Source of the DNA: Paenibacillus sp. ACRRY
GTDB taxonomy: Bacteria; Bacillota; Bacilli; Paenibacillales; Paenibacillaceae
NCBI RefSeq assembly: GCF_022346995.1
Contig: NZ_JAKRNM010000009.1
Coordinates: 1 to 64,000 of the forward strand
DNA length: 64,000 bases
Direction of reading: 5' to 3'
Shown: positions 8,003 through 17,368 of the stretch, piece by piece
Layout: each line of letters opens with the position of its first letter
Numbering within the stretch: position 1 is the stretch's first letter
The notes under the pieces: generated by a model
The model's database searches: none
Seen by the model: the letters and a program-made list of their open reading frames with translations, nothing else
Told to the model about the DNA's origin: nothing
Position numbers and translations under genes: made by a program

Positions 8003-9498
8003 TGGATAAATGGTTCAACAATAATAACTTTGCCAAGGTCCTTGCGCTTGCAGTCAGTTTGCTGCTCTGGTTTATGATTCATCTGGATGAAGTCCCTACC
8101 ACGCCAACGATTGCTACTGGAACGACCAACAAGGTGGTAGAGCGTACCGTACCTGTTCAGCCCTATGGCCTTGACAGCAATTCGTATGTGCTCACTTCAT
8201 TAAGTACGGATGAGGTACGACTGGAGATCAAAGGACAGCGTTCCATGTTAACTTCTATATTTACAAATGATGATTATAAGGTACTCGTTGACCTGAGTCA
8301 GGTCAAAGATGGCTCCAATACGCTGCCGCTCGTTCCCGATCTGCCTTCTGGCGTCGAGGTGGTTAGCATGGAGCCTTCCATGGTTACAGTCAATGTAGAA
8401 AAATTGGGCACCAAATCCTTCAATGTGAATATTGTACCCGAAGGAGATCCATCCGCTGGATACAGCCTTGGCACCCCTGTCGTAGAGCCGTCTGGTCCGG
8501 TTAAGGTAACTCTGCCGGAAGGGCAGTTGGACGCTGTAGCGAAGGTTCAGGGCAGTGTGAGCGTGAAGGATGCAAAGGATGATGTGGCGCAGAAAAAGGT
8601 GAAACTGCAGGCATATGATGCAGAAGGCAAAGTACTTGAGAATGCAGTCATTACGCCTCAAACCGTTGAAGTTCGCATTCCGGTTAATCAGCCCTATAAA
8701 TCTGTACCCTTAAGAATCAAATATTCAGGACAGCTGCCGGAGGGATTGGTACTGTCCAGTGTGGAACCAAACGTGAAAGAAGTCTCGGTTTACGGTACGG
8801 ATGGGGCGCTTGCGGGTATACAGGCCTACGACCAAGTTACCTTGGATCTTACACAATTCGAAGAGGCAGGTACATCGACAGTTAACGTGGACTTGACGCC
8901 GCCTCCGGGTTTTGAGAAAATCGAGCCTAGTTCGATTCAGATCAAGGTTACTGTGTCACCATATGATGAGACAGAGGAGACAACAAAGGTCTTTCCCAAT
9001 GTTCCCATAACTCTTACGGGGGTGGGAAACGGCTTGGAAGCTGCACTGGTCACGCCAAAGAGCGGCGGTGTAAATCTTACACTGAAGGGTTCTCCGAGTA
9101 TGCTTGAAGGTCTGAGCGTCGAGGATATCAAGCTGATGGCAGATCTTCAGGGGCTTGCCGCCGGGACGCATGATGTGCAGCTGGATGCTGAATTGCCCCG
9201 ATTCGCTGAGCTGGATGGTGCCTCTAATCCATTGAGCGCTACAGTCAAGATCAGTGAAAAAGCTGAGGATACGACAGTTCCCCCAAGCGAAGAGCCCACG
9301 GATGAAGGCAACGCCGGACCGGACCCTTCGCCTGCAGAAGTGGAGAACGGGGAGACGGAACCTGCACCTGATGAAGGGGAAACGACAGAATCGAATACGG
9401 ATAATCAGGAGCAGCAAACCCAGCAAGGTAATACAACGAATCGAGGGAACTCGAGTAACAGCAGCGGTAGTAGCGGCACCAATGGCTCAAATCCGTAA
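8002..9498 (+). CDS. cdaR: CdaA regulator CdaR, YbbR-domain protein
   Basis: Membrane-anchored extracellular regulator of the diadenylate cyclase. The 498-residue product starts with a short cytoplasmic stretch and one membrane helix (about residues 9-28), followed by several YbbR-type beta domains of roughly 80 residues (repeats of the KxFxVNIxPxGxPxxGY / VTVSPY type). It ends in a low-complexity acidic then Asn/Gly/Ser-rich tail (about 420-498). The tail is longer than the Bacillus protein as I recall it and may reach into the wall. Translationally coupled to cdaA, with glmM 69 nt downstream. Confidence 0.94.
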   Translation: MDKWFNNNNFAKVLALAVSLLLWFMIHLDEVPTTPTIATGTTNKVVERTVPVQPYGLDSNSYVLTSLSTDEVRLEIKGQRSMLTSIFTNDDYKVLVDLSQVKDGSNTLPLVPDLPSGVEVVSMEPSMVTVNVEKLGTKSFNVNIVPEGDPSAGYSLGTPVVEPSGPVKVTLPEGQLDAVAKVQGSVSVKDAKDDVAQKKVKLQAYDAEGKVLENAVITPQTVEVRIPVNQPYKSVPLRIKYSGQLPEGLVLSSVEPNVKEVSVYGTDGALAGIQAYDQVTLDLTQFEEAGTSTVNVDLTPPPGFEKIEPSSIQIKVTVSPYDETEETTKVFPNVPITLTGVGNGLEAALVTPKSGGVNLTLKGSPSMLEGLSVEDIKLMADLQGLAAGTHDVQLDAELPRFAELDGASNPLSATVKISEKAEDTTVPPSEEPTDEGNAGPDPSPAEVENGETEPAPDEGETTESNTDNQEQQTQQGNTTNRGNSSNSSGSSGTNGSNP

Positions 9499-9567
9499 TG
9501 ATTCAGAATGATTTGATAAAATAAATATTTGATGCTCTTATATGATGCGAATAAAAGGAGTTAGATC

Positions 9568-10908
9568 ATGGGGAAATATTTTGGTACAGACGGTGTAAGA
9601 GGTGTTGCCAATAAAGAATTAACGGCGGAGCTGGCTTACAGCATCGGTCGCTGTGGCGGTTACGTGCTTGCTGGCGGTGTAGAGAGACCCAAAGTGGTGA
9701 TCGGGATGGATACCCGGATCTCGGGACTGATGCTGGAATCTGCACTGGTTGCAGGTCTATTGTCCATCGGTGCTGATGTCATTCGTCTGGGCGTTGTATC
9801 CACTCCAGGAGTGGCCTATATTGCTCGTTTGCTTAAAGCCGACGCGGGAGTCATGATCTCGGCTTCCCATAATCCGGTAGAAGATAACGGAATCAAGTTT
9901 TTTGGCGGGGACGGTTTCAAATTATCTGACGAGACAGAGAACCGGATCGAAGAACTGATGGATGCAGAAACGGATCAACTGCCACGTCCTGTTGGCGGCG
10001 GATTGGGTACCGTAACGGTGGATGAGCAGTCGCGTTACAGTTATCTCGAATATTTGAAAACAACCGTAAACGAGTCATTCTCCGGACTTAAAATTGTACT
10101 CGATTGTGCAAACGGAGCAGCTTATGAGCTGGCGCCTAAATTGTTTGCAGAGCTTGGGGCAGAAGTCATTGCAATTGGTGCTGAGCCTAACGGCCTGAAT
10201 ATCAATGAGCAATGTGGTTCCACACACCCGGAGCATCTGAAACAAGAAGTGCTCAAACATAAAGCGGATCTGGGTCTTGCTTTTGATGGAGATGCGGATC
10301 GTCTGATTGCCATTGATGAAACGGGCGCTGAGGTCGATGGAGACTTCATTCTGTGCATCTGTGGTGATGCGATGAATCGTGCGGGCAAGCTAAAAGACAG
10401 TACAGTGGTATCCACCGTCATGAGTAATATCGGATTTTATAAAGCGACGGAGAAACTTGCACTGAAAACAGCTAAAACAGCTGTGGGTGACCGCTACGTG
10501 ATGGAGGAGATGCGCCGCGGTGGGTATAATCTGGGTGGTGAGCAATCCGGCCATGTTATTTTCCTGGATTACAATACAACCGGAGATGGTATGCTGACTG
10601 CCATTCAACTCGTGGATACCCTCAAGGCATCGGGCAAAAAGCTGAGTGATCTGAAATCACTAATGACTCAATACCCACAAGTTCTGGTCAATGTACGAGT
10701 TGAAGACAAGAGCAAATACGAAGGTAATGCTGCAATCGAGCAGGCTATTACTACAGTAGAGCAACAGCTTGGTGATAATGGACGTGTTCTTGTTCGCGCG
10801 TCTGGTACAGAGTCTCTGATTCGTGTTATGGCGGAAGGACCAGATAAAGCTGAATTGGAACAGTTCGTATCTCAGATCGCAGATGTGGTGCAAAAAGAAC
10901 TGGTTTAA
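9568..10908 (+). CDS. glmM: Phosphoglucosamine mutase
   Basis: Converts glucosamine-6-phosphate to glucosamine-1-phosphate on the way to UDP-GlcNAc and peptidoglycan. The 446-residue length is typical. Hallmarks are the phosphoserine loop ISASHNP with active Ser100, the metal-binding DGDADR segment near residue 240, the sugar-specificity loop GGEQSGH, and the C-terminal phosphate loop [12 protein letters not shown]. The ribosome site AAAGGAG lies upstream of ATG. It is the last gene of the cdaA-cdaR-glmM group and precedes glmS, the enzyme that makes its substrate. Confidence 0.98.
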   Translation: MGKYFGTDGVRGVANKELTAELAYSIGRCGGYVLAGGVERPKVVIGMDTRISGLMLESALVAGLLSIGADVIRLGVVSTPGVAYIARLLKADAGVMISASHNPVEDNGIKFFGGDGFKLSDETENRIEELMDAETDQLPRPVGGGLGTVTVDEQSRYSYLEYLKTTVNESFSGLKIVLDCANGAAYELAPKLFAELGAEVIAIGAEPNGLNINEQCGSTHPEHLKQEVLKHKADLGLAFDGDADRLIAIDETGAEVDGDFILCICGDAMNRAGKLKDSTVVSTVMSNIGFYKATEKLALKTAKTAVGDRYVMEEMRRGGYNLGGEQSGHVIFLDYNTTGDGMLTAIQLVDTLKASGKKLSDLKSLMTQYPQVLVNVRVEDKSKYEGNAAIEQAITTVEQQLGDNGRVLVRASGTESLIRVMAEGPDKAELEQFVSQIADVVQKELV

Positions 10909-11180
10909 CTCCTTAGATATACATTTTGTGAACACTTTCCCACTGTGGGGTTGTCATCATAAAATGTTATAATAAAGGGTATATGCTTGAATCAAGAACT
11001 GAAATCCCGCGTCCCGATTGGTAAGGCCAAAGGTCTAATGATCCGGTCGGGATTGTGGGTAAATATGCTGAATTCGTCACAGGTACTTTGCTCCATTGCA
11101 AAATGAACCTGACGTGCATATAATGAGTGGAGTTGTCATTCAGACACAGAAAGTGAGGATCGTAAGGTATCAGTTACACA
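10909..11180. other. Gap between glmM and the glmS leader
   Basis: No gene. A long imperfect hairpin (CCCGCGTCCCGATTGG near 11006 pairing with CCGGTCGGGATTGTGGG near 11053) may end glmM transcription, although no clear T run follows. The glmS promoter lies at 11096-11124. Confidence 0.5.
11096..11124 (+). promoter_or_regulatory. Sigma-A promoter of glmS
   Basis: TTGCAA (11096-11101), 17 nt, TATAAT (11119-11124). Transcription would start near 11131, about 50 nt before the ribozyme cleavage site. Confidence 0.75.
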
Positions 11181-11465
11181 AGCGCCAGAGCTTGAAGTTG
11201 CGCGGGAAGGATTCTGAAGCAGTATGGATCTAGGAACTCAAGATTCACTGATCAGGATCGACGGCAATCAAGCTGACGAGGTGGAGGTGTTCGGATTGTT
11301 CGGCGGGGACCTCCCGGTGAAGCACCAGAGCCGTAAACCGGATTGCGGAAAATGGATAGGTGACTGTCCACACAACGCGCCGGTGTAGGTGCAAGAGTTA
11401 AACTAAATTCAAATGAATGTGCGTGAAGAGCGTAAACAGTACGCGGACGGGAAAATGATGTACAT
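11180..11465 (+). ncRNA. glmS self-cleaving ribozyme/riboswitch
   Basis: The 5' leader of glmS has the ribozyme signature AGCGCCAGAG at 11181, with cleavage expected between A11181 and G11182. The P1 stem AGCTTGA (11189-11195)/TCAAGCT (11268-11274) is followed at once by the core GACGAGGTGGAGGT and TTCGGCGGGGACCTCCCGG. In the known family glucosamine-6-phosphate acts as cofactor for self-cleavage, after which the glmS mRNA is degraded, giving feedback control. The insertion in P1 is longer than in Bacillus. The 3' limit (P4 region) is approximate. Confidence 0.93.
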
Positions 11466-11649
11466 TCATGATTGCATTCATAACAGACTATAATGACTGC
11501 GGGGCGACACGAGGTCGCTCTGATCATTGATAATTGAATAGGTAAACAGTATTCATGAAACGTTAGGCAATCATTCATTTTTCCGATATGCCGCCTCTGC
11601 CTGTTTCTCTTCGTGACACGTATTCATATACAAACGGAGGAAATAAACT

Positions 11650-13482
11650 ATGTGCGGTATTGTTGGATATATTGGTAATAAGAACACTCAATCGGTATTG
11701 GTCGAAGGATTGAAAAAGCTCGAGTATCGTGGTTATGATTCTGCAGGTATCGCGGTATTCACACCGGAAGGTCTGCAAATCACGAAAGCTCTTGGTCGTC
11801 TTGCGAATCTTGAAGCCAAGCTGGATGGTGCACCACTGGTAGGTAATGCCGGAATCGGACACACACGTTGGGCAACTCATGGTAAACCATCGGATGAGAA
11901 CTCCCATCCACACACGGATGGAAGCCAGAAATTCTCTGTAGTTCACAACGGGATCATCGAGAACTATCTGGAACTGAAGGATGAATTGATGGCTCAAGGT
12001 CATACGTTCACTTCCGAGACAGATACTGAAGTTATCTCTCACCTGATTGCACGTGAATACAATGGTGATATCGTTAAAACCGTGCAAAAAGTGATCACGT
12101 TGTTGCGTGGTGCATTCGCACTGGGTGTATTGACAGAGCATGAGCCGGAGAAACTCGTAGCTGTGCGTCAAGCAAGCCCATTGATTATTGGTATTGGTGA
12201 AGGCGAGAACTTCATTGGTTCCGACATCCCGGCAATTCTGGAACATACACGTAACGTGTACATTCTGAATGATGGTGAAATGGCTGTATTGACACATGAT
12301 GCTGTCGAATTGATGACGATTGAAGGCAACTTTATTTCTCGGGAAATGATTCGTGTCGATTGGGATGCTGTAACTGCAGAAAAAGGCGGATTCGAGCACT
12401 TCATGTTGAAAGAAATTCATGAGCAACCAAAAGCATATCGTGATACGATGCTGGGTCGCATCGATAATGAAAGCAAAAAGGTTCAACTTCCTGAGTTGAA
12501 AATGACTGAAGAACAAATCAAAAATATTCGTAACGTTCAAATCATTGCATGTGGTACTGCGTACCATGCAGGTCTGGTTGGACGTACAGTGATTGAGCAA
12601 TTGGTGCGTATTCCGGTTGAAACAGATGTTGCTTCCGAGTACCGTTACCGTTCTCCAATCGTGCACAAAGATACACTCGTAATTGTAGTGAGCCAATCGG
12701 GTGAAACTGCGGATACTCTTGCTGCGCTGCGCGAAGCACAATCCAATGGTGCACACGTACTGGCTATCACGAACGTAGTGGGAAGCTCCATTGCACGTGA
12801 TGCAGACGATGTGATTGCAACACTGGCAGGACCGGAAATCGCGGTTGCTTCCACCAAAGCATACACTTCACAGTTGATTGCATTCAATCTGCTTGGACTG
12901 TACCTTGCACAAGTGCGTGGTACACAAACATCAGAAGAAATTGCACACACCCTGGCAGCAATGCAAGCATTGCCAGAGCAAGTGGAATCCATGCTGGAGC
13001 AAGCGGATGCGATCAAAGGATATGCAGAGCAAATCTCCAAACATCAACATCTCTTCTTCATCGGCCGTGGTCTTGATTATGCGGTAGCTCAAGAAGGATC
13101 GTTGAAACTGAAAGAGATCTCTTACATCCACTCTGAGGCGTACGCTGCAGGTGAGTTGAAACACGGTACACTGGCATTGATTGAAGACGGTATTCCTGTT
13201 ATTGCCTTGGCAACACAAGAGAACGTACTCGAGAAAACAGTGAGCAACATCAAGGAAGTAAAAGCACGTGGCGCGGATGTACTGGCAATTACGTACGAAG
13301 AGCACGTAGCAAGCTTGCTGAAATCCGTAGACCAAGCGTTTGCGATTCCTAAGACACTGCCACTGCTCAGCCCGGCATTGTCCGTAGTTGCTCTGCAATT
13401 GCTGGCATACTACGCTTCCCTGGCACTGGGTCACGATGTGGATAAACCACGTAACCTGGCAAAAAGCGTAACGGTTGAGTAA
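11650..13482 (+). CDS. glmS: Glutamine-fructose-6-phosphate aminotransferase (isomerizing)
   Basis: Makes glucosamine-6-phosphate from fructose-6-phosphate and glutamine, the first committed step to cell-wall amino sugars. The 610-residue protein starts MCGIVGYIG with the catalytic nucleophile Cys2 of the glutaminase domain (about 1-230). Two SIS isomerase domains follow (about 290-600; ACGTAYHAG, VSQSGETADT), ending in the conserved KSVTVE tail with Lys605. GGAGG lies 10 nt before ATG. Expression is expected to be set by the glmS ribozyme in its leader. A terminator follows. Confidence 0.99.
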   Translation: MCGIVGYIGNKNTQSVLVEGLKKLEYRGYDSAGIAVFTPEGLQITKALGRLANLEAKLDGAPLVGNAGIGHTRWATHGKPSDENSHPHTDGSQKFSVVHNGIIENYLELKDELMAQGHTFTSETDTEVISHLIAREYNGDIVKTVQKVITLLRGAFALGVLTEHEPEKLVAVRQASPLIIGIGEGENFIGSDIPAILEHTRNVYILNDGEMAVLTHDAVELMTIEGNFISREMIRVDWDAVTAEKGGFEHFMLKEIHEQPKAYRDTMLGRIDNESKKVQLPELKMTEEQIKNIRNVQIIACGTAYHAGLVGRTVIEQLVRIPVETDVASEYRYRSPIVHKDTLVIVVSQSGETADTLAALREAQSNGAHVLAITNVVGSSIARDADDVIATLAGPEIAVASTKAYTSQLIAFNLLGLYLAQVRGTQTSEEIAHTLAAMQALPEQVESMLEQADAIKGYAEQISKHQHLFFIGRGLDYAVAQEGSLKLKEISYIHSEAYAAGELKHGTLALIEDGIPVIALATQENVLEKTVSNIKEVKARGADVLAITYEEHVASLLKSVDQAFAIPKTLPLLSPALSVVALQLLAYYASLALGHDVDKPRNLAKSVTVE

Positions 13483-13562
13483 GAGGTAAATCGTAGGTTC
13501 GATGATAATGGATAAGAGTAGTGAATGGTATTCATGAAATCCTATAATAAGTAATAGTTAGT

Positions 13563-13600
13563 AAAAAAGATGATATGACTTGGTCATATCATCTTTTTTT
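13563..13600 (+). terminator. Terminator after glmS
   Basis: Perfect stem AAAAAAGATGATATGAC/GTCATATCATCTTTTTT with loop TTG and a T run, 80 nt after glmS. Confidence 0.93.
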
Positions 13601-13680
13601 GTTATCCAGTATACTGAACATAAGTTTTTTCATCATCCGATCAAATTTAAATAAACATATTCCAAAATGAAAGAGGTAAA

Positions 13681-14199
13681 ATGATGGCGACTTGTGCAGA
13701 TGTATTAATCGTAATCGATCTACAAAATGGCGTATGTACCAGTGGTGAGAATCATTTATATGAGTTGCCGAATTTGCTCGATAGAGTTAATCGGAGAATA
13801 GCAATTTATAGAGAATTAGATAAACCTATCATTTTTGTTCAGCACGGTGATGAAGAATTAGTGCCTGGAGAGGAACCATGGGCTATCCATTCCGATCTGG
13901 ATGTTCAAGAGCAAGACGTTTTTGTGCGGAAAATACATGCGAATTCATTTTACAACACAAACCTGAGAAGCCTCTTGGACCAATTCGCTGTACATCGTAT
14001 CGAGTTTTGCGGAGCCCAGACGGAGTACTGTATGGATGCTACGATTAAATTCGCTCATGGGCTGGGATATGAAAACTATATGATACAGAATGCGACCTCT
14101 ACTTTAGATAATCCATGGATGTCCGCAAAAGAGACCATTTCTTTTTATGAAAACATATGGGGAAATCGATTTTTGAATTGGATAGATGGTGAATCGTAG
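13681..14199 (+). CDS. Isochorismatase-family cysteine hydrolase
   Basis: A 172-residue single-domain hydrolase of the isochorismatase/nicotinamidase fold. The catalytic triad is readable: Asp13 in VIDLQNGV, Lys84 in RKIHANSF, and Cys117 in CGAQTEYCMDAT, where the usual GxxTxxC motif is intact. Family members cleave amide or vinyl ether bonds (nicotinamide, isochorismate, carbamoyl compounds); the substrate cannot be told from sequence. It stands alone between two terminators. An AAGAGG site precedes the paired ATG codons; either may be used. Confidence 0.9.
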   Translation: MMATCADVLIVIDLQNGVCTSGENHLYELPNLLDRVNRRIAIYRELDKPIIFVQHGDEELVPGEEPWAIHSDLDVQEQDVFVRKIHANSFYNTNLRSLLDQFAVHRIEFCGAQTEYCMDATIKFAHGLGYENYMIQNATSTLDNPWMSAKETISFYENIWGNRFLNWIDGES

Positions 14200-14316
14200 A
14201 AGTTGGATAGATGATGAGGCGTAAAAGAACACGCATAATATATAATCACTACAAGAGCATTAATCAGCCGAGTGTAAATATATGTAAAGTCCAATAACAT
14301 TAATCTAAAATGTAGT

Positions 14317-14359
14317 AAAGGGTCCTGATGGCAATCAATACTGTCATAGGACCCTTTTT
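14317..14359. terminator. Bidirectional terminator
   Basis: Stem AAAGGGTCCT/AGGACCCTTT followed by TTTTT, with A-rich sequence on the other side. It lies about 120 nt after the hydrolase gene and 160 nt after the convergent nitroreductase gene. The remainder of the 14200-14518 gap shows nothing else. Confidence 0.85.
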
Positions 14360-14518
14360 GTTTTTGTTATCCAACAATAAGATGTTTTTCTCTGGTTGAA
14401 TGTCAGTACATGCTGTTAAGTCTTTAAGGTTTGGCAGGTAAGTTACTAATTAAGCTTTGAGACAAACGTACTATCATACGGAGGCCGCCCTCCTGTCACT
14501 CTTGTGAACAGCTTTTGA

Positions 14519-15169
14519 TTATGCCCAAGTGGTAATCGTATCAACCGGGAGGCGATAGGAAGGATATCCTTCTTTGACAGCCTTGCCTATGGAAATCAGC
14601 ATCACGGGTTGGAATCGGTCTTTGTCCAGGCCAAAGACCTCTGCGATTCGGTCTTTATCATAACCGGCCATGGGATTGGTATCATATCCGTGGGCACGGG
14701 CAACAAGCATGAGCTGCATACTAATAAGGCTAGAGTCAATGAGATTCATGTCACGCAGATCGGATGGGCCCATGCCTGCATAATAAGGCTTTGCCTGCTG
14801 CACCTGCATTTCCTTAATGTCTTGAGGCATGTATCCCAATTCGACTGATTTACTGAAAATTTCGTCCATATACTCTATGTTATTGGCATCGTAAAATACA
14901 GCAATTACTGCCGAAGAGGTAAGAGCCTGTGTTTGGTTGAAAGAGGCCAGTGGAGCAAGTTTCTCCTTCCCTTCAGCGCTGTCGATAACAAGGAAACGCC
15001 AGGGTTGCATGTTAATGGCAGAGGGGGCCCGCGAAGCCTTCGCCAATATCTGACTCAATTCCTCGCGGCTGATTTTCACCTCGGGGTTGTAGACTTTAAC
15101 GGAACGACGTTCCAGGACGATGTTATCGAAATCATTTGTTCTGTTAGATTGGCCAGTGGTTGTATCCAT
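14519..15169 (-). CDS. Nitroreductase-family flavoprotein
   Basis: A 216-residue FMN-dependent oxidoreductase of the nitroreductase fold. It shows the N-terminal RRSVKVYNPE motif and the FMN-contacting ASRAPSAINMQPWRFLV stretch, with the C-terminal ISIGKAVKEGYPSYRLP region typical of the NADPH-dependent NfsB/YdgI-like branch. Likely acts on quinones, nitro compounds or unsaturated carbonyls in the cytosol. GGAGAG lies 9 nt before ATG on the minus strand. It is divergent from a MerR regulator gene 120 nt away, which suggests that regulator controls it. Confidence 0.9.
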   Translation of the reverse strand: MDTTTGQSNRTNDFDNIVLERRSVKVYNPEVKISREELSQILAKASRAPSAINMQPWRFLVIDSAEGKEKLAPLASFNQTQALTSSAVIAVFYDANNIEYMDEIFSKSVELGYMPQDIKEMQVQQAKPYYAGMGPSDLRDMNLIDSSLISMQLMLVARAHGYDTNPMAGYDKDRIAEVFGLDKDRFQPVMLISIGKAVKEGYPSYRLPVDTITTWA

Positions 15170-15248
15170 ATGGTTATCTCTCCTCGATCATATTTGCGTG
15201 ATTGGATTCAGGCTTTCATCCGACTCACTATGAGGAGTGTAAACTATG

Positions 15249-15258
15249 AAGTATACTT
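15249..15258. promoter_or_regulatory. Possible MerR operator
   Basis: Perfect palindrome AAGTATACTT in the 120-nt space between the divergent nitroreductase and MerR genes. It overlaps a TATACT box (15252) that could be the -10 of the regulator gene. MerR proteins bind palindromes within promoters, so the place fits, but the palindrome is short. Confidence 0.3.
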
Positions 15259-15289
15259 TATAGCAAGAGCGCGAAGAGGGGCGATCCAT

Positions 15290-15655
15290 ATGAAGATTAG
15301 TGAAGTAGCAAAACAAGTAAACCTTCCTATATCAACGATCCGTTACTATGAAAAGATAGGTATTATCACGGATGAGCATGTTCTGAGAGACCCAAATAAC
15401 TACCGGGTATATGATTCAGGCATCGTGCAGCATCTGGATGTGGTGAAACAAAGCTTGGCTGTTGGCTTTACGATTCAGGATATTCAATCCATGATCGCCA
15501 AAGGCGGATTTTCACGAAATGAACAGAGAAGCATTATTCAGGATAAGATATCCGAAATTGAAGAAATTCAGAAGAAGCTGGAACATGCTAAACAAGATCT
15601 TTACGACATCCTTCAGACGGATATTACTTGTGAGGATGGCTTTGGAAAGTATTAG
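15290..15655 (+). CDS. MerR-family transcriptional regulator
   Basis: A 121-residue regulator with the MerR winged helix at residues 1-70 (MKISEVAKQVNLPISTIRYYEKIGII...NNYRVYD) and a C-terminal coiled coil (about 75-110). No Cys-based metal-binding loop is seen apart from one Cys near the end (ITCEDGFGKY), so a metal sensor is not indicated. It may respond to redox or organic compounds. The ATG at 15290 has GAAGAGGGG upstream; the reading frame stays open upstream as far as 14933 but that part overlaps the divergent gene and is not coding. Likely partner: the nitroreductase. Confidence 0.88.
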   Translation: MKISEVAKQVNLPISTIRYYEKIGIITDEHVLRDPNNYRVYDSGIVQHLDVVKQSLAVGFTIQDIQSMIAKGGFSRNEQRSIIQDKISEIEEIQKKLEHAKQDLYDILQTDITCEDGFGKY

Positions 15656-15666
15656 ATCACTTCAAA

Positions 15667-16644
15667 TCAAACATGCTCCAGTAAATCCAGATAATATTGT
15701 CTCAGTGCTTCCTTCAAGCTGGTTGGCTTCATGATCTGAATGGATTTGCCATAGCCCGCAAGATAACGAATGATAAAGTCAAGCTCATGAGGTTCATACG
15801 AGCCTACAAGATAGGTCTGTTCCGTGATCACTTCGAGTTTCATGGATGGGAAGTGCTCCTGCTGGAATAGCTCTATTCCCACTTCATTGATTCGGCATTG
15901 AAAAGAAATGGCTTGTTCGGATGACTTCCAGAGTGAATGGGCATCCTGGAGCGAAAGCTCCTTGATATGGTCCAATGGTTCGATATCTGTTAGTTGGGGT
16001 GATGTGATTCGGTCACATCGGAATACACGGTACGCCTGCTTGTGCAGATCATATGCCTGGCAATACCAATAGCCTCTCATCGCATAGAGGGCAATGGGCT
16101 GGATGGTGCGGACATTGGAGCAGGTTACGTATGAAGACGAGCTCTTGGTATGTCTGCTTGTTCGGGCATTTTGATAAACAATCTGTATCACTGTATTCTG
16201 GACGGCGGCCATTAACAGAAACTCCAGGTTCTCACTATTCTTAATCTGTTCCGTATGTTTAAACGAAACACGATGCTCGATGTTCTCGATATCCTGCCGC
16301 TGCTTATCGGATAATGCGCTTAAGAATTTCTCATGAATCGAACGGAAGGTAGCCTGAAAGGGCAGGTTAGAGAAACTCCGAAGGGCCTGCATGGCAAAAT
16401 AAAGGGCATGAAGCTCTCCTGTATTAAACGATATGGGGGGCAGCTGCATCTGTTGAAGTAGACGATAACCACCGTATCTCCCGTACTCGGCATAGATGGG
16501 TGCACCGAGTTCTTCGAGTGAGGCGATATCTCTGATCGCGGTTCGCTTGGAGATCTGAAACTCCTGCATGAGATCCTGCAGGGTAAACTGCTGTTTTTGA
16601 TTGATAAAGCGCAGCATCTGGTTCATGCGTTCTGATTTTTTCAT
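15667..16644 (-). CDS. HTH and WYL-domain transcriptional regulator (YafY type)
   Basis: A 325-residue regulator with an N-terminal DeoR-like winged helix (residues 1-60; SERMNQMLRFINQKQQFTLQDLMQEFQISKRTAIRDIASLEELG) and a WYL domain in the middle (ALYAMRGYWYCQAYDLHKQAYRVFRCDRI, about 190-220), followed by a WCX-like C-terminal extension. WYL domains sense small ligands. Start chosen at ATG 16644 with GAAAGG 9 nt upstream; the frame is open further upstream without a ribosome site. Divergent from a VOC gene, with a palindrome between them. Confidence 0.92.
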   Translation of the reverse strand: MKKSERMNQMLRFINQKQQFTLQDLMQEFQISKRTAIRDIASLEELGAPIYAEYGRYGGYRLLQQMQLPPISFNTGELHALYFAMQALRSFSNLPFQATFRSIHEKFLSALSDKQRQDIENIEHRVSFKHTEQIKNSENLEFLLMAAVQNTVIQIVYQNARTSRHTKSSSSYVTCSNVRTIQPIALYAMRGYWYCQAYDLHKQAYRVFRCDRITSPQLTDIEPLDHIKELSLQDAHSLWKSSEQAISFQCRINEVGIELFQQEHFPSMKLEVITEQTYLVGSYEPHELDFIIRYLAGYGKSIQIMKPTSLKEALRQYYLDLLEHV

Positions 16645-16662
16645 CGTAAAAAACCTTTCAAT

Positions 16663-16681
16663 GGTGCCATGTGTTGGCACC
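16663..16681. promoter_or_regulatory. Operator of the WYL regulator
   Basis: Perfect inverted repeat GGTGCCA-TGTGT-TGGCACC with 7-bp arms in the 91-nt divergent gap. Its right arm overlaps TTGGCA (16674), which with GATAAG 17 nt later could form the VOC gene promoter. Binding would block that promoter and sit near the regulator's own start. Confidence 0.65.
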
Positions 16682-16735
16682 TTTTGTTGTTATGATGATA
16701 AGTGTAATCCAATCTAACCAAGGAGGCAAACGATA

Positions 16736-17179
16736 ATGAATTTTGAAGTGATCCCATTTTTGTCGATGAACGGGGATGCGGCAGCAGCCATCGCATTTTA
16801 CGAGAAGGTTCTGGGGGCCAAAGTGCTTTTTAAGAAAAGTTATAAAGAGATGAAGGAAATAAATCCGGGCTTCGAGTACCCTGCTGGCCAAGATGAGTAT
16901 ATTACGCATTCAGTGCTGGAGATTGGCGTGAACAAGATCATGATTGCGGAGGAGGCAATGGATCCAGAGAGACCGTGGCAATTGGGAAACAGTACGTCAC
17001 TATGCATTCAATCCAAGGATAAAAGTACGATGGATCAACTATATACCTCTCTTGTACAACATGAGGGAGTGAAGGTGCTGGTGCCTTACGAACAAAATGA
17101 ATTTAGCCCAGGTTATGGCATTGTGCGTGATCCGTTCGGAATTGCGATTCAGCTCTGTGTGACCTTGCACGATTTTTAA
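16736..17179 (+). CDS. VOC-family (PhnB/glyoxalase-like) protein
   Basis: A 147-residue protein of the vicinal-oxygen-chelate fold, with the PhnB-type start FLSMNGDAAAAIAFYEKVLGAKVL and the C-terminal YGIVRDPFGIAIQLC. The family includes glyoxalases and antibiotic-resistance thiol transferases, but PhnB-like members have no settled function. AAGGAGG precedes ATG at good spacing. It pairs divergently with the WYL regulator, a combination common in Paenibacillus, and is probably controlled by it. Confidence 0.88.
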   Translation: MNFEVIPFLSMNGDAAAAIAFYEKVLGAKVLFKKSYKEMKEINPGFEYPAGQDEYITHSVLEIGVNKIMIAEEAMDPERPWQLGNSTSLCIQSKDKSTMDQLYTSLVQHEGVKVLVPYEQNEFSPGYGIVRDPFGIAIQLCVTLHDF

Positions 17180-17242
17180 CATAAAATCAAGGACGGGGGC
17201 TACTCGCCCGGTTCAACAGAATATCATCAAAAGCGTCAAAAA

Positions 17243-17288
17243 AAGAAGAACCATTGGTACCCATACCAATGTGCTCTTCTTTCTTTGT
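17243..17288. terminator. Terminator between convergent genes
   Basis: Stem AAGAAGA...CATTGGTA/TACCAATG...TCTTCTT with a T-rich tail on the plus strand and an A-rich lead usable on the minus strand. Confidence 0.85.
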
Positions 17289-17368
17289 TTTCCTGAATAG
17301 AAATGTTCCCGCAATCTGAAGATAGCCTGATCACATGGGATACAGGAGTCTATCCTTTTTTTACTTAT

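Noticed and set aside
10951-10973. TTGTCA/TATAAT as glmS promoter
   Set aside because: Spacing is only 11 nt; the pair at 11096-11124 has 17 nt and better placement.
11575-12756. Long open frame (about 390 codons) on the minus strand across glmS
   Set aside because: It lies antisense to the conserved glmS coding sequence, its translation is Cys/His/Phe-rich with no domain, and codon bias of glmS explains the lack of stops.
14933-15289. Upstream extension of the MerR gene to residue -119
   Set aside because: The extension overlaps the divergent nitroreductase gene and has no MerR-like content; the ribosome site fits ATG 15290.
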